From the NCBI GenBank assembly GCA_002238855.1, contig MPND01000018.1, positions 1-64,000 of the forward strand: 64,000 bases of DNA. Reading direction: 5' to 3'. The stretch's first letter is position 1. Each line of letters opens with the position of its first letter. The notes under the pieces are model-generated. The model searched no databases. It was not told where the DNA came from and worked only from the letters and a program-made list of their open reading frames with translations. The position numbers were made by a program, and so were the translations under genes. This stretch comes from SAR202 cluster bacterium bin90. Lineage in GTDB: Bacteria; Chloroflexota; Dehalococcoidia; Lucifugimonadales; JADFKI01. Positions 42,758-51,583 of this stretch are shown here, piece by piece.

Positions 42758-44170
42758 ATGATTGACCAAGTATTTATCCACATAAGTAGCGGCAATGGCG
42801 GCGACGGAGTCGTCAGAGGGAGACGCGAGAAGTTTGTGCCTCGCGGAGGCCCGGATGGAGGGGACGGTGGAAGTGGCGGAAATGTCATCGCAGTGTGTGA
42901 CGAGAACATAAACACTCTCCTCGCATTTCGATATGAACGCCGTTTCATCGCGGGGAACGGTGCCGATGGCGCTTCTGCGCTGAAGCATGGCGCTGACGGA
43001 GAGGATGTCATCATACGCATGCCCGTCGGGACGCAGGTCTGGGTCGCGGACTCGGAGCCGCCGCTTCTTCTGGCAGACCTGACGACTCCCGGGCAGACTG
43101 TGGAGCTTGCGCATGGCGGCGGCGGCGGACGAGGCAACGCGTACTTTGCATCGGCAACGAACCAGTATCCTTTGCTGGCTGAAAAGGGCGAGCGGGGAGA
43201 ATCACTGAATCTCCGGCTTGAGCTGAAGCTGCTTGCGGATGTGGGCATCATCGGTCTGCCGAACGCGGGGAAGTCTAGCCTGCTATCTGTTGTGAGCGCG
43301 GCGCGGCCCAAAGTGGCGAACTACCCGTTCACGACGCTGGAGCCTGTGCTGGGTGTCGTGGAGCAGCGACGGCAGACTTTCGTGATGGTGGATATCCCGG
43401 GGATCATAGAAGGGGCGCATGAGGGTGTGGGACTTGGGCACGACTTCCTGCGACATGTGGAACGGACGCGCGTGCTGGTCCACATGATAGACGGGTCTGC
43501 TGAGGACCCGCTGCGCGATTATCTGCAGATTAACAGCGAGCTGCAGGCGTTCAACGAGCAGCTTGCAGCTAAGCCGCAGGTGATAGCCATCAACAAGATG
43601 GACATAACTGAGGTGTCGGAGGTAGCGGAGCTTCTTGAGGAGATGTTCGCTGATGAGTACGGCCTAGTGTCAGCGAGTGAACGGGGTGAGTCTGCCAGGG
43701 GGCGGCTGCGCGGGCGACGGGAAGACTTGCCGGAAGGTGCCGGCACTTTGCACTTCGTATCCGCGGCGACCGGCAGCGGAATTGACGGACTGCTGGACAG
43801 CGTGCTGGTTGCACTGGATTCGGTGGATGTGGATGACCCTGTTTCGGAAATCGCGCCAACTCTGGATGGCTCTGTTATTAGTGGCTCAGATATCAGTGGC
43901 ATTGAAGTGAGGGACGACGGCGACTTGCCTGTGCTGCGGCCTAAGCCTCGCAGGGAGACGGTTCTGGTACGCAAGCGCGGCGATGTGTTCATTGTGCAGG
44001 CGCGGCGGGCGGTGCGGATAGCTGCGTTGCTGAACGAAGATGACTGGAATGCGCGAGTGCAGTTTCTGGGATACCTGCAGAGGGCCGGAGTTGTGCGGGC
44101 GCTGGAGGAAGCGGGCGCGGGGCCAGGCGACACCGTGCGCTTCGGAGAAGTGGAGTGGGAGTGGGAGTAG
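42758..44170 (+). CDS. obg: GTPase Obg/CgtA
   Basis: 470 residues. Gly-rich Obg domain (SGNGGDGVVRGRREKFVPRGG...GGDGGSGGNV), then the G domain from about residue 160: GLPNAGKSSLL (G1), YPFTTLEP (G2), DIPGIIEGA (G3), NKMD (G4) and FVSAATGSG (G5). C-terminal OCT domain about 380-450 (VFIVQARRAVRIAALLNEDDWNARVQFL). Ribosome-associated GTPase for 50S assembly and stress control. The start carries a DnaA box. nadD follows 2 bp later. Confidence 0.96.
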   Translation: MIDQVFIHISSGNGGDGVVRGRREKFVPRGGPDGGDGGSGGNVIAVCDENINTLLAFRYERRFIAGNGADGASALKHGADGEDVIIRMPVGTQVWVADSEPPLLLADLTTPGQTVELAHGGGGGRGNAYFASATNQYPLLAEKGERGESLNLRLELKLLADVGIIGLPNAGKSSLLSVVSAARPKVANYPFTTLEPVLGVVEQRRQTFVMVDIPGIIEGAHEGVGLGHDFLRHVERTRVLVHMIDGSAEDPLRDYLQINSELQAFNEQLAAKPQVIAINKMDITEVSEVAELLEEMFADEYGLVSASERGESARGRLRGRREDLPEGAGTLHFVSAATGSGIDGLLDSVLVALDSVDVDDPVSEIAPTLDGSVISGSDISGIEVRDDGDLPVLRPKPRRETVLVRKRGDVFIVQARRAVRIAALLNEDDWNARVQFLGYLQRAGVVRALEEAGAGPGDTVRFGEVEWEWE

Positions 44171-44172
44171 GC

Positions 44173-44775
44173 GTGCGTATCGGTGTGTTCGGCGGCACAT
44201 TCGACCCCATTCACATGGGACATCTCATCGTCGCTGAGGACGCGCTTGCCGCTCTGGAACTTGATAAGGTGCTTTTCATCCCGGCTGGGCAGCCGTGGTT
44301 CAAGTCGTATAGGCAAATTACTGAGGCACACCACAGGCTTGCTATGGTGCGTCTTGCCGTCGCGGATAACCCGTGCTTCGATGTGTCAGCCGTCGAGATT
44401 GAGCGCAGCGGACCGAGCTACACCGTGGATACGCTTGCGGAGCTTCGCGACCAGCATGAGGACGCTGATCTCGTCGTGATCCTGGGCGTGGACGCGCTGC
44501 GCGAGATAGACCGGTGGCACCAGCCTCGCCGTCTCTTTGAGCTTGCAAGCGTGGTGGGGATGGCTCGTCCGGGGGCATCTCTCGATCCCAGCGTGCTGAA
44601 CGCAGCGATACCGGGGGCATCCGGTCGCATGAGGCTGGTTGACAGCACGATCATTGACATCAGCGGCACGGAAATACGGCGCCGAGTGTCCGAGGGCAAG
44701 TCGGTCCGGTATCGCGTGCCGGCCGCGGTGGAGCGGTATATCGAAGAAAACGGGCTGTATCTTCCTGCCGATTGA
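44173..44775 (+). CDS. nadD: Nicotinate-nucleotide adenylyltransferase
   Basis: 200 residues from GTG 44173 (preceded by GGAG repeats in the end of obg). Nucleotidyltransferase motif GVFGGTFDPIHMGHLIVAED, VLFIPAGQPWFK, VVILGVDALREIDRWHQP, and C-terminal ISGTEIRRRVSEGKSVRYRVPAAVERYI. Catalyses NaMN + ATP to NaAD in NAD synthesis. Second gene after obg with only 2 bp between, as in many bacteria. Confidence 0.95.
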   Translation: MRIGVFGGTFDPIHMGHLIVAEDALAALELDKVLFIPAGQPWFKSYRQITEAHHRLAMVRLAVADNPCFDVSAVEIERSGPSYTVDTLAELRDQHEDADLVVILGVDALREIDRWHQPRRLFELASVVGMARPGASLDPSVLNAAIPGASGRMRLVDSTIIDISGTEIRRRVSEGKSVRYRVPAAVERYIEENGLYLPAD

Positions 44776-44882
44776 ACCTCCAAGCGTGCGAGACTCGGAG
44801 TCTTGCACGCAGTCCGTTGGTGTACAATCTGAGTATCCTGGTTCCTCACACGCCAATGCCCTGGAAGGGAGTGTCCAAAGAA

Positions 44883-45431
44883 ATGGCAACGCAGAGGCGA
44901 GTCGTCAAGTTCACATACGAAGACTACAAGCACACGCCTGAAGACAAGCGTTACGATTTAATAGATGGTGATTTGATTATGGTACCTGCGCCGAGAACCG
45001 CGCACCAAGTAACGTCGCTAGAGATTGAGTTCCTACTTATCACATTCGTTAAAGAGAACGATTCTGGTAATGTCTTCCACGCGCCTTATGATGTAGTGCT
45101 TTCAGATACGGATGTGGTGCAGCCGGATATTCTTTTTGTGAGCAACGAGCGGTCGAATATCATCACCGAAGACAACATACGCGGCGCTCCAGATCTGGTC
45201 ATTGAAATCCTGTCGCCATCGACGGCGCAGCGCGACAGGACGCTGAAGCGCACACTGTATGCGCGGCACGGCGTGCGCGAATACTGGCTGGCAGATACCG
45301 ACGCTAAGAATGTGCTTGTTCTGACGCTGGAAGACGGCGATTACAAGGTCGCGGGCATTTATGGCGAGGGGCAGACTGTGGTTTCGCCTATGCTGCAGGG
45401 GTTCACGCTTGAGATTGACAGGATATTCTAG
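44883..45431 (+). CDS. Uma2-family (DUF820) nuclease-fold protein
   Basis: 182 residues from ATG 44883 (GGGAG upstream). FTYEDYKHTPEDKRYDLIDGDLIMVPAP at the N-terminus, VVQPDILFVSNERSN (Asp), LVIEILSPSTAQRDRTLKRTLYARHGVREYWLAD (Glu...Lys) form the PD-(D/E)xK-like core. Typical length for the family. Biological role unknown. It lies between nadD and pyrE on the same strand but with its own ribosome site. Confidence 0.88.
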   Translation: MATQRRVVKFTYEDYKHTPEDKRYDLIDGDLIMVPAPRTAHQVTSLEIEFLLITFVKENDSGNVFHAPYDVVLSDTDVVQPDILFVSNERSNIITEDNIRGAPDLVIEILSPSTAQRDRTLKRTLYARHGVREYWLADTDAKNVLVLTLEDGDYKVAGIYGEGQTVVSPMLQGFTLEIDRIF

Positions 45432-45469
45432 GGCGGAGCCGCGATTTGGTTCACCGACACGAGGTATTT

Positions 45470-46042
45470 ATGGGCAACACTGACGCTGAAATCATACTGG
45501 AGCTTGCTAAAGAGAAGGGCGCGCTGATGTTTGGAGAATTCCAGCTGTCGGCGGGCGGTACGAGTTCGTACTACTTCGACGGGCGCATAGTCACGCTGGA
45601 CCCAAAGGGCGCGCATTATGTGGCGCGCGCCTTCCTTCCGGTGGTGCGAGACAGCGGCGCCACCGCCATCGCGGGCCCGACGCTGGGCGCCGATCCTATA
45701 GTCGCCGCAGTCTCCTTGATGAGCTACCAGGATGAGGGCGCGCCGATGCCCGGACTGATAGTGCGCAAGGAGACGAAGGGGCACGGCGGACAGCGCGCTA
45801 TCGAGGGTCCTCTTGTGCCGGGGTCGCGGGTTGCGGTCGTGGACGACTCATGCAGCACGGGGGGAAGCCTGTTTCACGCGATCGAGGCGGTGGAGGACGC
45901 CGGGTGCGAGGTGGTCAAGGTGCTTACGATCATTGATAGGCACCAGGGCGGCAGTGACGAACTTCGAAAGCGCGGCTACGACTTCTACGCACTGCTGGAG
46001 GCGGACGCTGAGGGGAATGTGCGACCTGCGAACGGAGTCTGA
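45470..46042 (+). CDS. pyrE: Orotate phosphoribosyltransferase
   Basis: 190 residues from ATG 45470 (GAGGT 5 nt upstream). PRPP-binding motif VAVVDDSCSTGGSLFHAIEA; LSAGGTSSYYFDGR (orotate loop), AGPTLGADPIVAA, IVRKETKGHGGQR (catalytic Lys). Converts orotate and PRPP to OMP in pyrimidine synthesis. Ser-Cys in place of the usual VxT in the PRPP loop is a minor variant. The HAD gene begins 4 bp after. Confidence 0.93.
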   Translation: MGNTDAEIILELAKEKGALMFGEFQLSAGGTSSYYFDGRIVTLDPKGAHYVARAFLPVVRDSGATAIAGPTLGADPIVAAVSLMSYQDEGAPMPGLIVRKETKGHGGQRAIEGPLVPGSRVAVVDDSCSTGGSLFHAIEAVEDAGCEVVKVLTIIDRHQGGSDELRKRGYDFYALLEADAEGNVRPANGV

Positions 46043-46046
46043 CGGG

Positions 46047-46742
46047 ATGGGATTGAGGCTGGAGAGCGTTCGCTGGTTGTTCTTCGATCTTGGGTACACA
46101 CTGCTCAACGAGGATGCGGCTGCGATGGGGCGGCTGGGCCAGGTGTCCGATTCTCTGCGGCAGCGCGGCATAGACGCTTCTGCGGAAGAGTTGCGTGATG
46201 CGATGGAGGCTGCGTCCGCTCGCTTCGATCCCAACCCGTTCAGGAGCCTGCTGCTTGCCTTCACCGATGATGAGGATGTGATCGGGTTCGTGCGATCTTC
46301 CGGCAGGTATCCGAAGGAACTGGAATCGCCGTACCCGCAGACACAACCCTTGCTTGAGCAGCTTGCTGGACGATACAAACTCGGCGTGATAGCCAACCAG
46401 CCGGCGGGTACGACCGAGCGGCTGGAGCGGTATGGACTGCTGCATTACTTCGATGTGTGCGTGTCGTCGGGCGATGTGGGTATCAGCAAGCCGGACCCTG
46501 CGATATTCCACCTGGCGCTGGAACAGGCAGGGTGCGCCCCTGGGGATGCTGTGATGATCGGCGACAGGCTGGACAACGACATCCGCCCGGCGAAGGAGCT
46601 TGGCTTTCAGACCGTGCGAGTTCTGCAGGGCGCGGGGCGATTGCAGCAGCCGCGAGATGACGCGGAGACGCCGGATGCCACGGTTGCGGACCTTGGAGAA
46701 CTTGCGAAATTGCTTGATGAGCGAACCGACGCGGAAGCGTAG
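46047..46742 (+). CDS. HAD-superfamily hydrolase, subfamily IA
   Basis: 231 residues from ATG 46047. Motif I FFDLGYTLLNED has the nucleophile Asp but Gly in place of the second Asp; motif II VIANQPAGT; motif III SKPDPAIFHLAL; motif IV GDRLDNDIRPAKELG. An alpha-helical cap occupies about 20-100. Loss of the second Asp is seen in several HAD subgroups and weakens a simple phosphatase prediction. Adjacent to pyrE, so perhaps nucleotide-related. Confidence 0.87.
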   Translation: MGLRLESVRWLFFDLGYTLLNEDAAAMGRLGQVSDSLRQRGIDASAEELRDAMEAASARFDPNPFRSLLLAFTDDEDVIGFVRSSGRYPKELESPYPQTQPLLEQLAGRYKLGVIANQPAGTTERLERYGLLHYFDVCVSSGDVGISKPDPAIFHLALEQAGCAPGDAVMIGDRLDNDIRPAKELGFQTVRVLQGAGRLQQPRDDAETPDATVADLGELAKLLDERTDAEA

Positions 46743-46813
46743 GACACACAGGACATTTGTTCCGTGCACTGTGCTATTATTCCCTTTGGACTTGTTTCAA
46801 TGGAGGGGAATTA

Positions 46814-48100
46814 GTGGCGTTATCGGGCGTTGGAGCAGTACCCGAGGAAGTCAGGCGCGGTAGGAATAGGCTGGCGGTTGCGGTGGTGCTTGGGCATGGC
46901 ATCAAGCACATCTACAACTCAGGATTACATTCCATCTTGCTGGCGGTGATGAAGTCCGACCTTGGGCTGAGCGGAGCGCAGTTCGGGTTGCTTTCCACAT
47001 CCGGGAACGTCACAAGTGGCGCGACGACGATGGTCGCGGGTTACCTGGGTGATAGGTTCGCCAACCGCTCCGGCATCATGCTGCTGATCTCGCTGAGCAT
47101 GATGGGCATTTCCTACTTCCTCCTTGGCATTGCGCCGAATTATTGGCTGCTGTTCACTGTGATGTTGCTGGTGGGCATCGGGCCTTCGCTTTACCATTCG
47201 CCGGCGATAGCCTCGCTGTCGCGCAAGTTCCCGGACAAGCGCAGTTTCGCCATATCCTGGCACGGCACAGGCGGCAGCGTGGGCGAGGTTGTCGGACCGG
47301 TACTCACGGGCGGTCTGATAACAGGCACATATTTCGTGGCGTTCCACTGGAGCGATGTGCTGAAACTGAGCGCGGGACCTGCGCTCGTGTTCGCGTTGCT
47401 CATATATCTGATGATGCGGGGCATTCCGACCGCGAGTAGTGAGACAGAATCGCTGCGGGACTACTTTTCGGCTCTGTCCAAACTGTTGCTGCACAGGGGT
47501 ATGCAGGCTCTGGTGCTGGCGACCGTTCTACGGAGCATGGGGCAGGACGCAATCATGGCGTTTCTGCCTGTGTACCTGCTGGAGGACCAATCGATATCAG
47601 CGATAGTCATCGGGCTATTCATGGCTGGTATTCAGTTTGTAGGGATACTGGCACAGCCTGCCATGGGCTGGCTGGCGGACAAGTTCGGGCACAAAGTCGT
47701 GCTTGTGCCTACGACGGCAGCTCTAGGTTTGCTGATGATTGCGTTGAAATTCGCGCCTACGGATAATCCAGTCATATTCTCCGTAGGCCCTGTGTCGGTA
47801 GCACTGCCCGGCATCGAGTTCGGCATCGTCGGACTGGCAATGGGCGCGTTCCTTTACTCGCTGCACGCGATATATATCGCGGCGGCTGTGGATGTGGCGC
47901 AGGGAGAATCGCAATCAACCGTGGTGTCGCTGATATACGGGGCATCGTTCCTTGGGGCGTTCTCGCCATTTCTCGCAGGGGTAATTGCGGACCTGGGCAC
48001 CACATCGGACGCCTTCGTGTATGGCGGCGCGACCGTGCTCATGGCGGCGGCGGTAATGGGGTTGACTCGGATGCCACGGTTGCGGACCCCGGCGAACTAG
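46814..48100 (+). CDS. MFS transporter, Fsr-like
   Basis: 428 residues from GTG 46814 (GGAGGGG 6 nt upstream). Twelve hydrophobic segments in two halves; MFS motif A-like GYLGDRFANRSG in loop 2-3, LVGIGPSLYHSPAIASLSRKFPDKR, WHGTGGSVGEVVGPVLTGG, and the second half motif GWLADKFGHK. Related by pattern to fosmidomycin-resistance-type efflux pumps. Substrate unknown. Close tandem paralog of the next gene. Confidence 0.88.
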   Translation: MALSGVGAVPEEVRRGRNRLAVAVVLGHGIKHIYNSGLHSILLAVMKSDLGLSGAQFGLLSTSGNVTSGATTMVAGYLGDRFANRSGIMLLISLSMMGISYFLLGIAPNYWLLFTVMLLVGIGPSLYHSPAIASLSRKFPDKRSFAISWHGTGGSVGEVVGPVLTGGLITGTYFVAFHWSDVLKLSAGPALVFALLIYLMMRGIPTASSETESLRDYFSALSKLLLHRGMQALVLATVLRSMGQDAIMAFLPVYLLEDQSISAIVIGLFMAGIQFVGILAQPAMGWLADKFGHKVVLVPTTAALGLLMIALKFAPTDNPVIFSVGPVSVALPGIEFGIVGLAMGAFLYSLHAIYIAAAVDVAQGESQSTVVSLIYGASFLGAFSPFLAGVIADLGTTSDAFVYGGATVLMAAAVMGLTRMPRLRTPAN

Positions 48101-48212
48101 CGGCGTTGTCCGGTCTGATGCTAGCGGGGGATAGAGACGGCCTAGCAAGAGAATTCCGCAGGGGCGCGTGTGCTATGATTGGCTGCGACTTTGACGAATT
48201 GGGAGAACTACA

Positions 48213-49505
48213 TTGACGCAAGTCGGCGAGCGGGCGACCACGGGAATCTTATCTGAGGAAATCAAGAAGGGCAGAAACAGGCTAGCTATCACGGTCGTGC
48301 TTGGGCACGCCATCAAACACATTTATAACTCCGGGTTGCGCTCCGTCCTTCTCACGGCGATAAAGGACGACACAGGACTGACAGCCACGCAGTACGGGCT
48401 GCTGTCCACGTCCGGGCAGGTAACGAGCGGCACGACGACAATGGTCGCTGGCTATCTTGGCGATAGGTTCGCCAACCGCTCGGGCGTCATGCTGCTGATT
48501 TCGCTCAGCATGATGGGCATCTCGTACTTCCTGCTTGGGATTGCGCCGAACTACCTGCTGATGCTCGCCGCCATGCTGCTGGTGGGCATAGGGCCTTCGC
48601 TGTACCACTCGCCGGCGATTGCGTCGCTGTCGCGCAAGTTCCCCGATAAGAGGAGCTTCGCCATATCGTGGCACGGCACGGGCGGCAGTGTCGGCGAATT
48701 CGTAGGCCCCATCCTCACGGGGGGCCTGATTACCGGCACCTATCTCGTCGCATTCACATGGAGTGAGGCGCTGAAAGTCAGCGCAGGCCCGGCGATAGTC
48801 TTTGGGCTGCTGATCTACCTGATGATGCGCGGCATACCGACGGCGAGCGTGGAGACCGAATCTCTGCGCGACTACTTCTCCAAGCTGTTCGGGCTGCTGC
48901 GGCGCAGGGGCATGCAGATGCTCGTGCTGACGACGGCGCTGCGCAGCATGGGACAGGGCGCGATGATGGCGTTCCTGCCGGTGTACCTGCTGGAAGACCA
49001 GGGTATATCATTCGTGGTCATCGGGCTGTTCCTGTCCAGCATCCAGTTCGTGGGGATACTGGCGCAGCCCACGATGGGCTGGCTGGCGGACCGACTCGGG
49101 CACAAGGCGGTGCTGGTGCCCTGCACAGCGGCTCTGGGCTTGCTGATGATCGCGCTGAAATTCTCGCCCACGGACGCTCCGCTGGTGTTCGACATAGTGC
49201 TGATTGAAATTACCGTGCCCGGCGTCCAGTTCGGCATAATCGCGCTGGCGATGGGAGCCTTCCTGTATGCGCTGCACGCCATATATATCGCGGCGGCAAT
49301 GGATGTGGCGGAGGGAGAGGCGCAGTCCACGGTAGTGTCGCTGATATACGGCGCGTCGCTGTTGGGCGCGTTCTCGCCGTTCATCGCCGGCGTCATCGTT
49401 GACTTCGGCAGCAACTCGGACGCCTTCGTCTATGGCGGTGTGGCTGTGATTGGGGCGGCCATCCTGCTGGGGCTGACGCGGCTACCGAAGGTGGATCGGG
49501 GTTAG
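48213..49505 (+). CDS. MFS transporter, tandem paralog of the preceding gene
   Basis: 430 residues from TTG 48213 (GGGAG 8 nt upstream). Long identical blocks with the upstream protein, such as SMMGISYFLLGIAPNY, IGPSLYHSPAIASLSRKFP and RSFAISWHGTGGSVGE, through the full length; identity by eye is about 75-80%. Both carry GYLGDRF and GWLADR motifs. A recent gene duplication, possibly with diverged substrate. Confidence 0.88.
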   Translation: MTQVGERATTGILSEEIKKGRNRLAITVVLGHAIKHIYNSGLRSVLLTAIKDDTGLTATQYGLLSTSGQVTSGTTTMVAGYLGDRFANRSGVMLLISLSMMGISYFLLGIAPNYLLMLAAMLLVGIGPSLYHSPAIASLSRKFPDKRSFAISWHGTGGSVGEFVGPILTGGLITGTYLVAFTWSEALKVSAGPAIVFGLLIYLMMRGIPTASVETESLRDYFSKLFGLLRRRGMQMLVLTTALRSMGQGAMMAFLPVYLLEDQGISFVVIGLFLSSIQFVGILAQPTMGWLADRLGHKAVLVPCTAALGLLMIALKFSPTDAPLVFDIVLIEITVPGVQFGIIALAMGAFLYALHAIYIAAAMDVAEGEAQSTVVSLIYGASLLGAFSPFIAGVIVDFGSNSDAFVYGGVAVIGAAILLGLTRLPKVDRG

Positions 49506-49542
49506 CGGAATCAACTTCGATGGACAGGATGGGGGATAAGCC

Positions 49543-49917
49543 GTGGGGACTCTTACCGTAACGATAGAAATCGGCTATGCTCAAGGCCAGCAGTTTGAGG
49601 CGATGGATGTCTTGGTGGACGACAGCTTGATGCCAACAGTCATCCCGGCTTCTGATCTGTTGCGACTGGGCATTGTTCCCACGACTCACGAGACTTTTGA
49701 GTACACCGATGGAGAGCAGGTGGAATTGGGAATGGCGGAGGCAATAGTCAGGTGTCAGGGTGAAGAGACGCACACTTGGGTAGTGTTCGGCGAGGACAAC
49801 TTCGACGCAACGCTGGGTAGATACACGCTTGGTGGATTGTTCTTGCGCGTCGATTCAGAGAGTGAACGCCTTGTTCCCGCTCGTGGCGTTCTGGTAACAC
49901 CTATCCTTGTGAACTAG
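49543..49917 (+). CDS. Retropepsin-like aspartic-protease-fold protein, altered active site
   Basis: 124 residues from GTG 49543. Fold pattern: VTIEIGYAQGQQFEAMDVLVDDSLMPTVIPASDLLRLGI, then VELGMAEAIVRCQGEETHTWVVFG and a late ATLGRYTLGGLFLRV. Retropepsins have VDTGAxxTxIP at the first site; here it is VDDSLMPTVIP, keeping the Asp but losing Thr-Gly. Possibly a non-catalytic member. The related gene at 63543 keeps VDTAFTG. Confidence 0.65.
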   Translation: MGTLTVTIEIGYAQGQQFEAMDVLVDDSLMPTVIPASDLLRLGIVPTTHETFEYTDGEQVELGMAEAIVRCQGEETHTWVVFGEDNFDATLGRYTLGGLFLRVDSESERLVPARGVLVTPILVN

Positions 49918-49957
49918 ACTCAAAATCATGTCTACCTGTGCATCGATGTTAGCCTTG

Positions 49958-51136
49958 TCAGCAGTCGATCAGCACCACATCGCGCTGCACCTGGGTCGTA
50001 ATGCGGGGGCCGCTGTCGCCCATGAACAGGTCTATTTCGGAGCGCACGCCGAACTCGCCGGGTAGGTAGATGCCCGGCTCAATGGTGACGGCGATGCCCG
50101 GTATCAGCTGGCGCGTGTCGTGTGTTTCCCAGCCGTCGAGGTTGACGGCGTTGCTGTGGACCTCGCGTCCGAGGCTGTGTCCTAAGCGGTGGTTGAAGTA
50201 GTCGCCGAAGCCCGCCTGCGTGATGTACTCCCTCGCGGCGGCGTCAAGCTGCCAGCCTTCCAGGGTCTTGCCCTTGCGGTGTGCCTGCTCAAGCATCTCC
50301 ACTGCGGCATCGCGTCCTCCGATTACCGCGTCGAAGACCTGCCGATGGCGAGAAGTCGGGCTGTCCCCCACGTACGCCGTCCATGTGATGTCGGCGAACA
50401 TGGCGTCCTCGTGCGGCTGGCGCGTCCACAGGTCTATGAGGATCCAGTCTCCGCGCCGTATGACTGATGAGTTCTCCTCGGTAGGCTCGAAGTGCGGGTC
50501 GGCGGCGTGCGCGTTGGCGGCGACGACGGGACCGTCTGTGACGACCATGCCCTCTTCGATGAAGCGCTGGCGGATGAACTCGGCGATGTCGAATTCAGTC
50601 GGGCTTTCGTCTATGGTGTCGCCGATGCGCCGGAACGCCTGCAGAACGATGTCGCCAAGCGCGTCAGCGGCGGCGAGGTGCGATTGGAGCTGCTCGCCGT
50701 TCCAGCGCTGCGTCGCGTGCTGCAGCAGGTCGGCGGACGATACGACCTCGACGCCGAACGAGCGAACGAGTTCCAGTGTGCCGGCGTCAATGCGCGAGAC
50801 TCGCGGCAGTGCGCCCTGCGGCGAGTATTCCATGGCGATGCGGTCCGCGGATGCCAGCATGTCGCCTAGCCTGGCGGTCATGTCCTGGCGGCTGACGAAG
50901 AGAGTCGTGTCGATGCCGAGGTGGGTGAAACGCCCCTGATCGACGTAGCTTACGAGCAGTCGCGGCGGTGCGTCCGCTGCGATCCACAGCCAGCACGGGC
51001 GCGTTACGTTGGCGATATTGCCAACGGTGTCCCAGAAGATGGGGTTCATGTTGCGGTAGTCGTAGAGCAGCCAGCCGCTGATGTTCTGAGCGCGCAGGTA
51101 CTCCTGTGCCTGAGCTATGACCGCCTGAATGGACAT
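49958..51136 (-). CDS. M24-family metallopeptidase (Xaa-Pro aminopeptidase-like)
   Basis: 392 residues from ATG 51136 (GGAGG upstream), shorter than the longest frame. N-terminal creatinase-like domain (WLLYDYRNMNPIFWDTVG), then the pita-bread peptidase. Metal ligands: Asp in WILIDLWT, Asp in FADITWTAYVG, His in HRLGHSLGREVH, Glu in VTIEPGIYLPG and Glu in GVRSEIDLF. Cleaves X-Pro or related bonds, or acts on a creatine-like substrate. Alone on this strand between + strand genes. Confidence 0.9.
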   Translation of the reverse strand: MSIQAVIAQAQEYLRAQNISGWLLYDYRNMNPIFWDTVGNIANVTRPCWLWIAADAPPRLLVSYVDQGRFTHLGIDTTLFVSRQDMTARLGDMLASADRIAMEYSPQGALPRVSRIDAGTLELVRSFGVEVVSSADLLQHATQRWNGEQLQSHLAAADALGDIVLQAFRRIGDTIDESPTEFDIAEFIRQRFIEEGMVVTDGPVVAANAHAADPHFEPTEENSSVIRRGDWILIDLWTRQPHEDAMFADITWTAYVGDSPTSRHRQVFDAVIGGRDAAVEMLEQAHRKGKTLEGWQLDAAAREYITQAGFGDYFNHRLGHSLGREVHSNAVNLDGWETHDTRQLIPGIAVTIEPGIYLPGEFGVRSEIDLFMGDSGPRITTQVQRDVVLIDC

Positions 51137-51268
51137 TGCGATTGCCTCCGGTGGATTCTGAGAAGAGTTTTGGAAAGGGTAACATGGATGGATGAAGGGG
51201 ATGAACAGGACAAATTGCTGTACAATCGATTGCAAGGATCAAGGCAAGACGAGGCCCAAGGAAAAGAC

Positions 51269-51583
51269 ATGGTTGAGCAGGCAAAACTAGAAACAATCAT
51301 CGAGCGCATTGTCGATGTGGCAGCACCGAAGAGGGTTATTTTATTCGGCTCTGCTGCGCGTGGTGATTCTGGACACGGCAGCGACGTTGACCTGCTCATC
51401 ATCAAGGATGACGAAGACGCGCTCACAGTGATGTCTCGAATATATGGCGAGATGCAAGGTGTTGGTGTCGCCGTCGACGCGCTAGTGGTTTCATCGGAGG
51501 ATGTTGAACGCTACAAGGACAGCCATTCCCTGATAATCAAGCCCGCTCTGCAGGATGGCGTGGTGGTGTATAGGTCAGAATGA
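51269..51583 (+). CDS. MNT-type nucleotidyltransferase-domain protein
   Basis: 104 residues from ATG 51269 (AAGGA upstream). Minimal nucleotidyltransferase signature: KRVILFGSAARGDSGHGSDVDLLIIKD (GSxxRG...SDxDL) with a third acidic residue in VAVDALVV. Small MNT proteins normally act as antitoxins by adenylylating a HEPN toxin encoded next to them. No HEPN gene is adjacent; instead the stop overlaps the LLM start (ATGA). Confidence 0.8.
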   Translation: MVEQAKLETIIERIVDVAAPKRVILFGSAARGDSGHGSDVDLLIIKDDEDALTVMSRIYGEMQGVGVAVDALVVSSEDVERYKDSHSLIIKPALQDGVVVYRSE

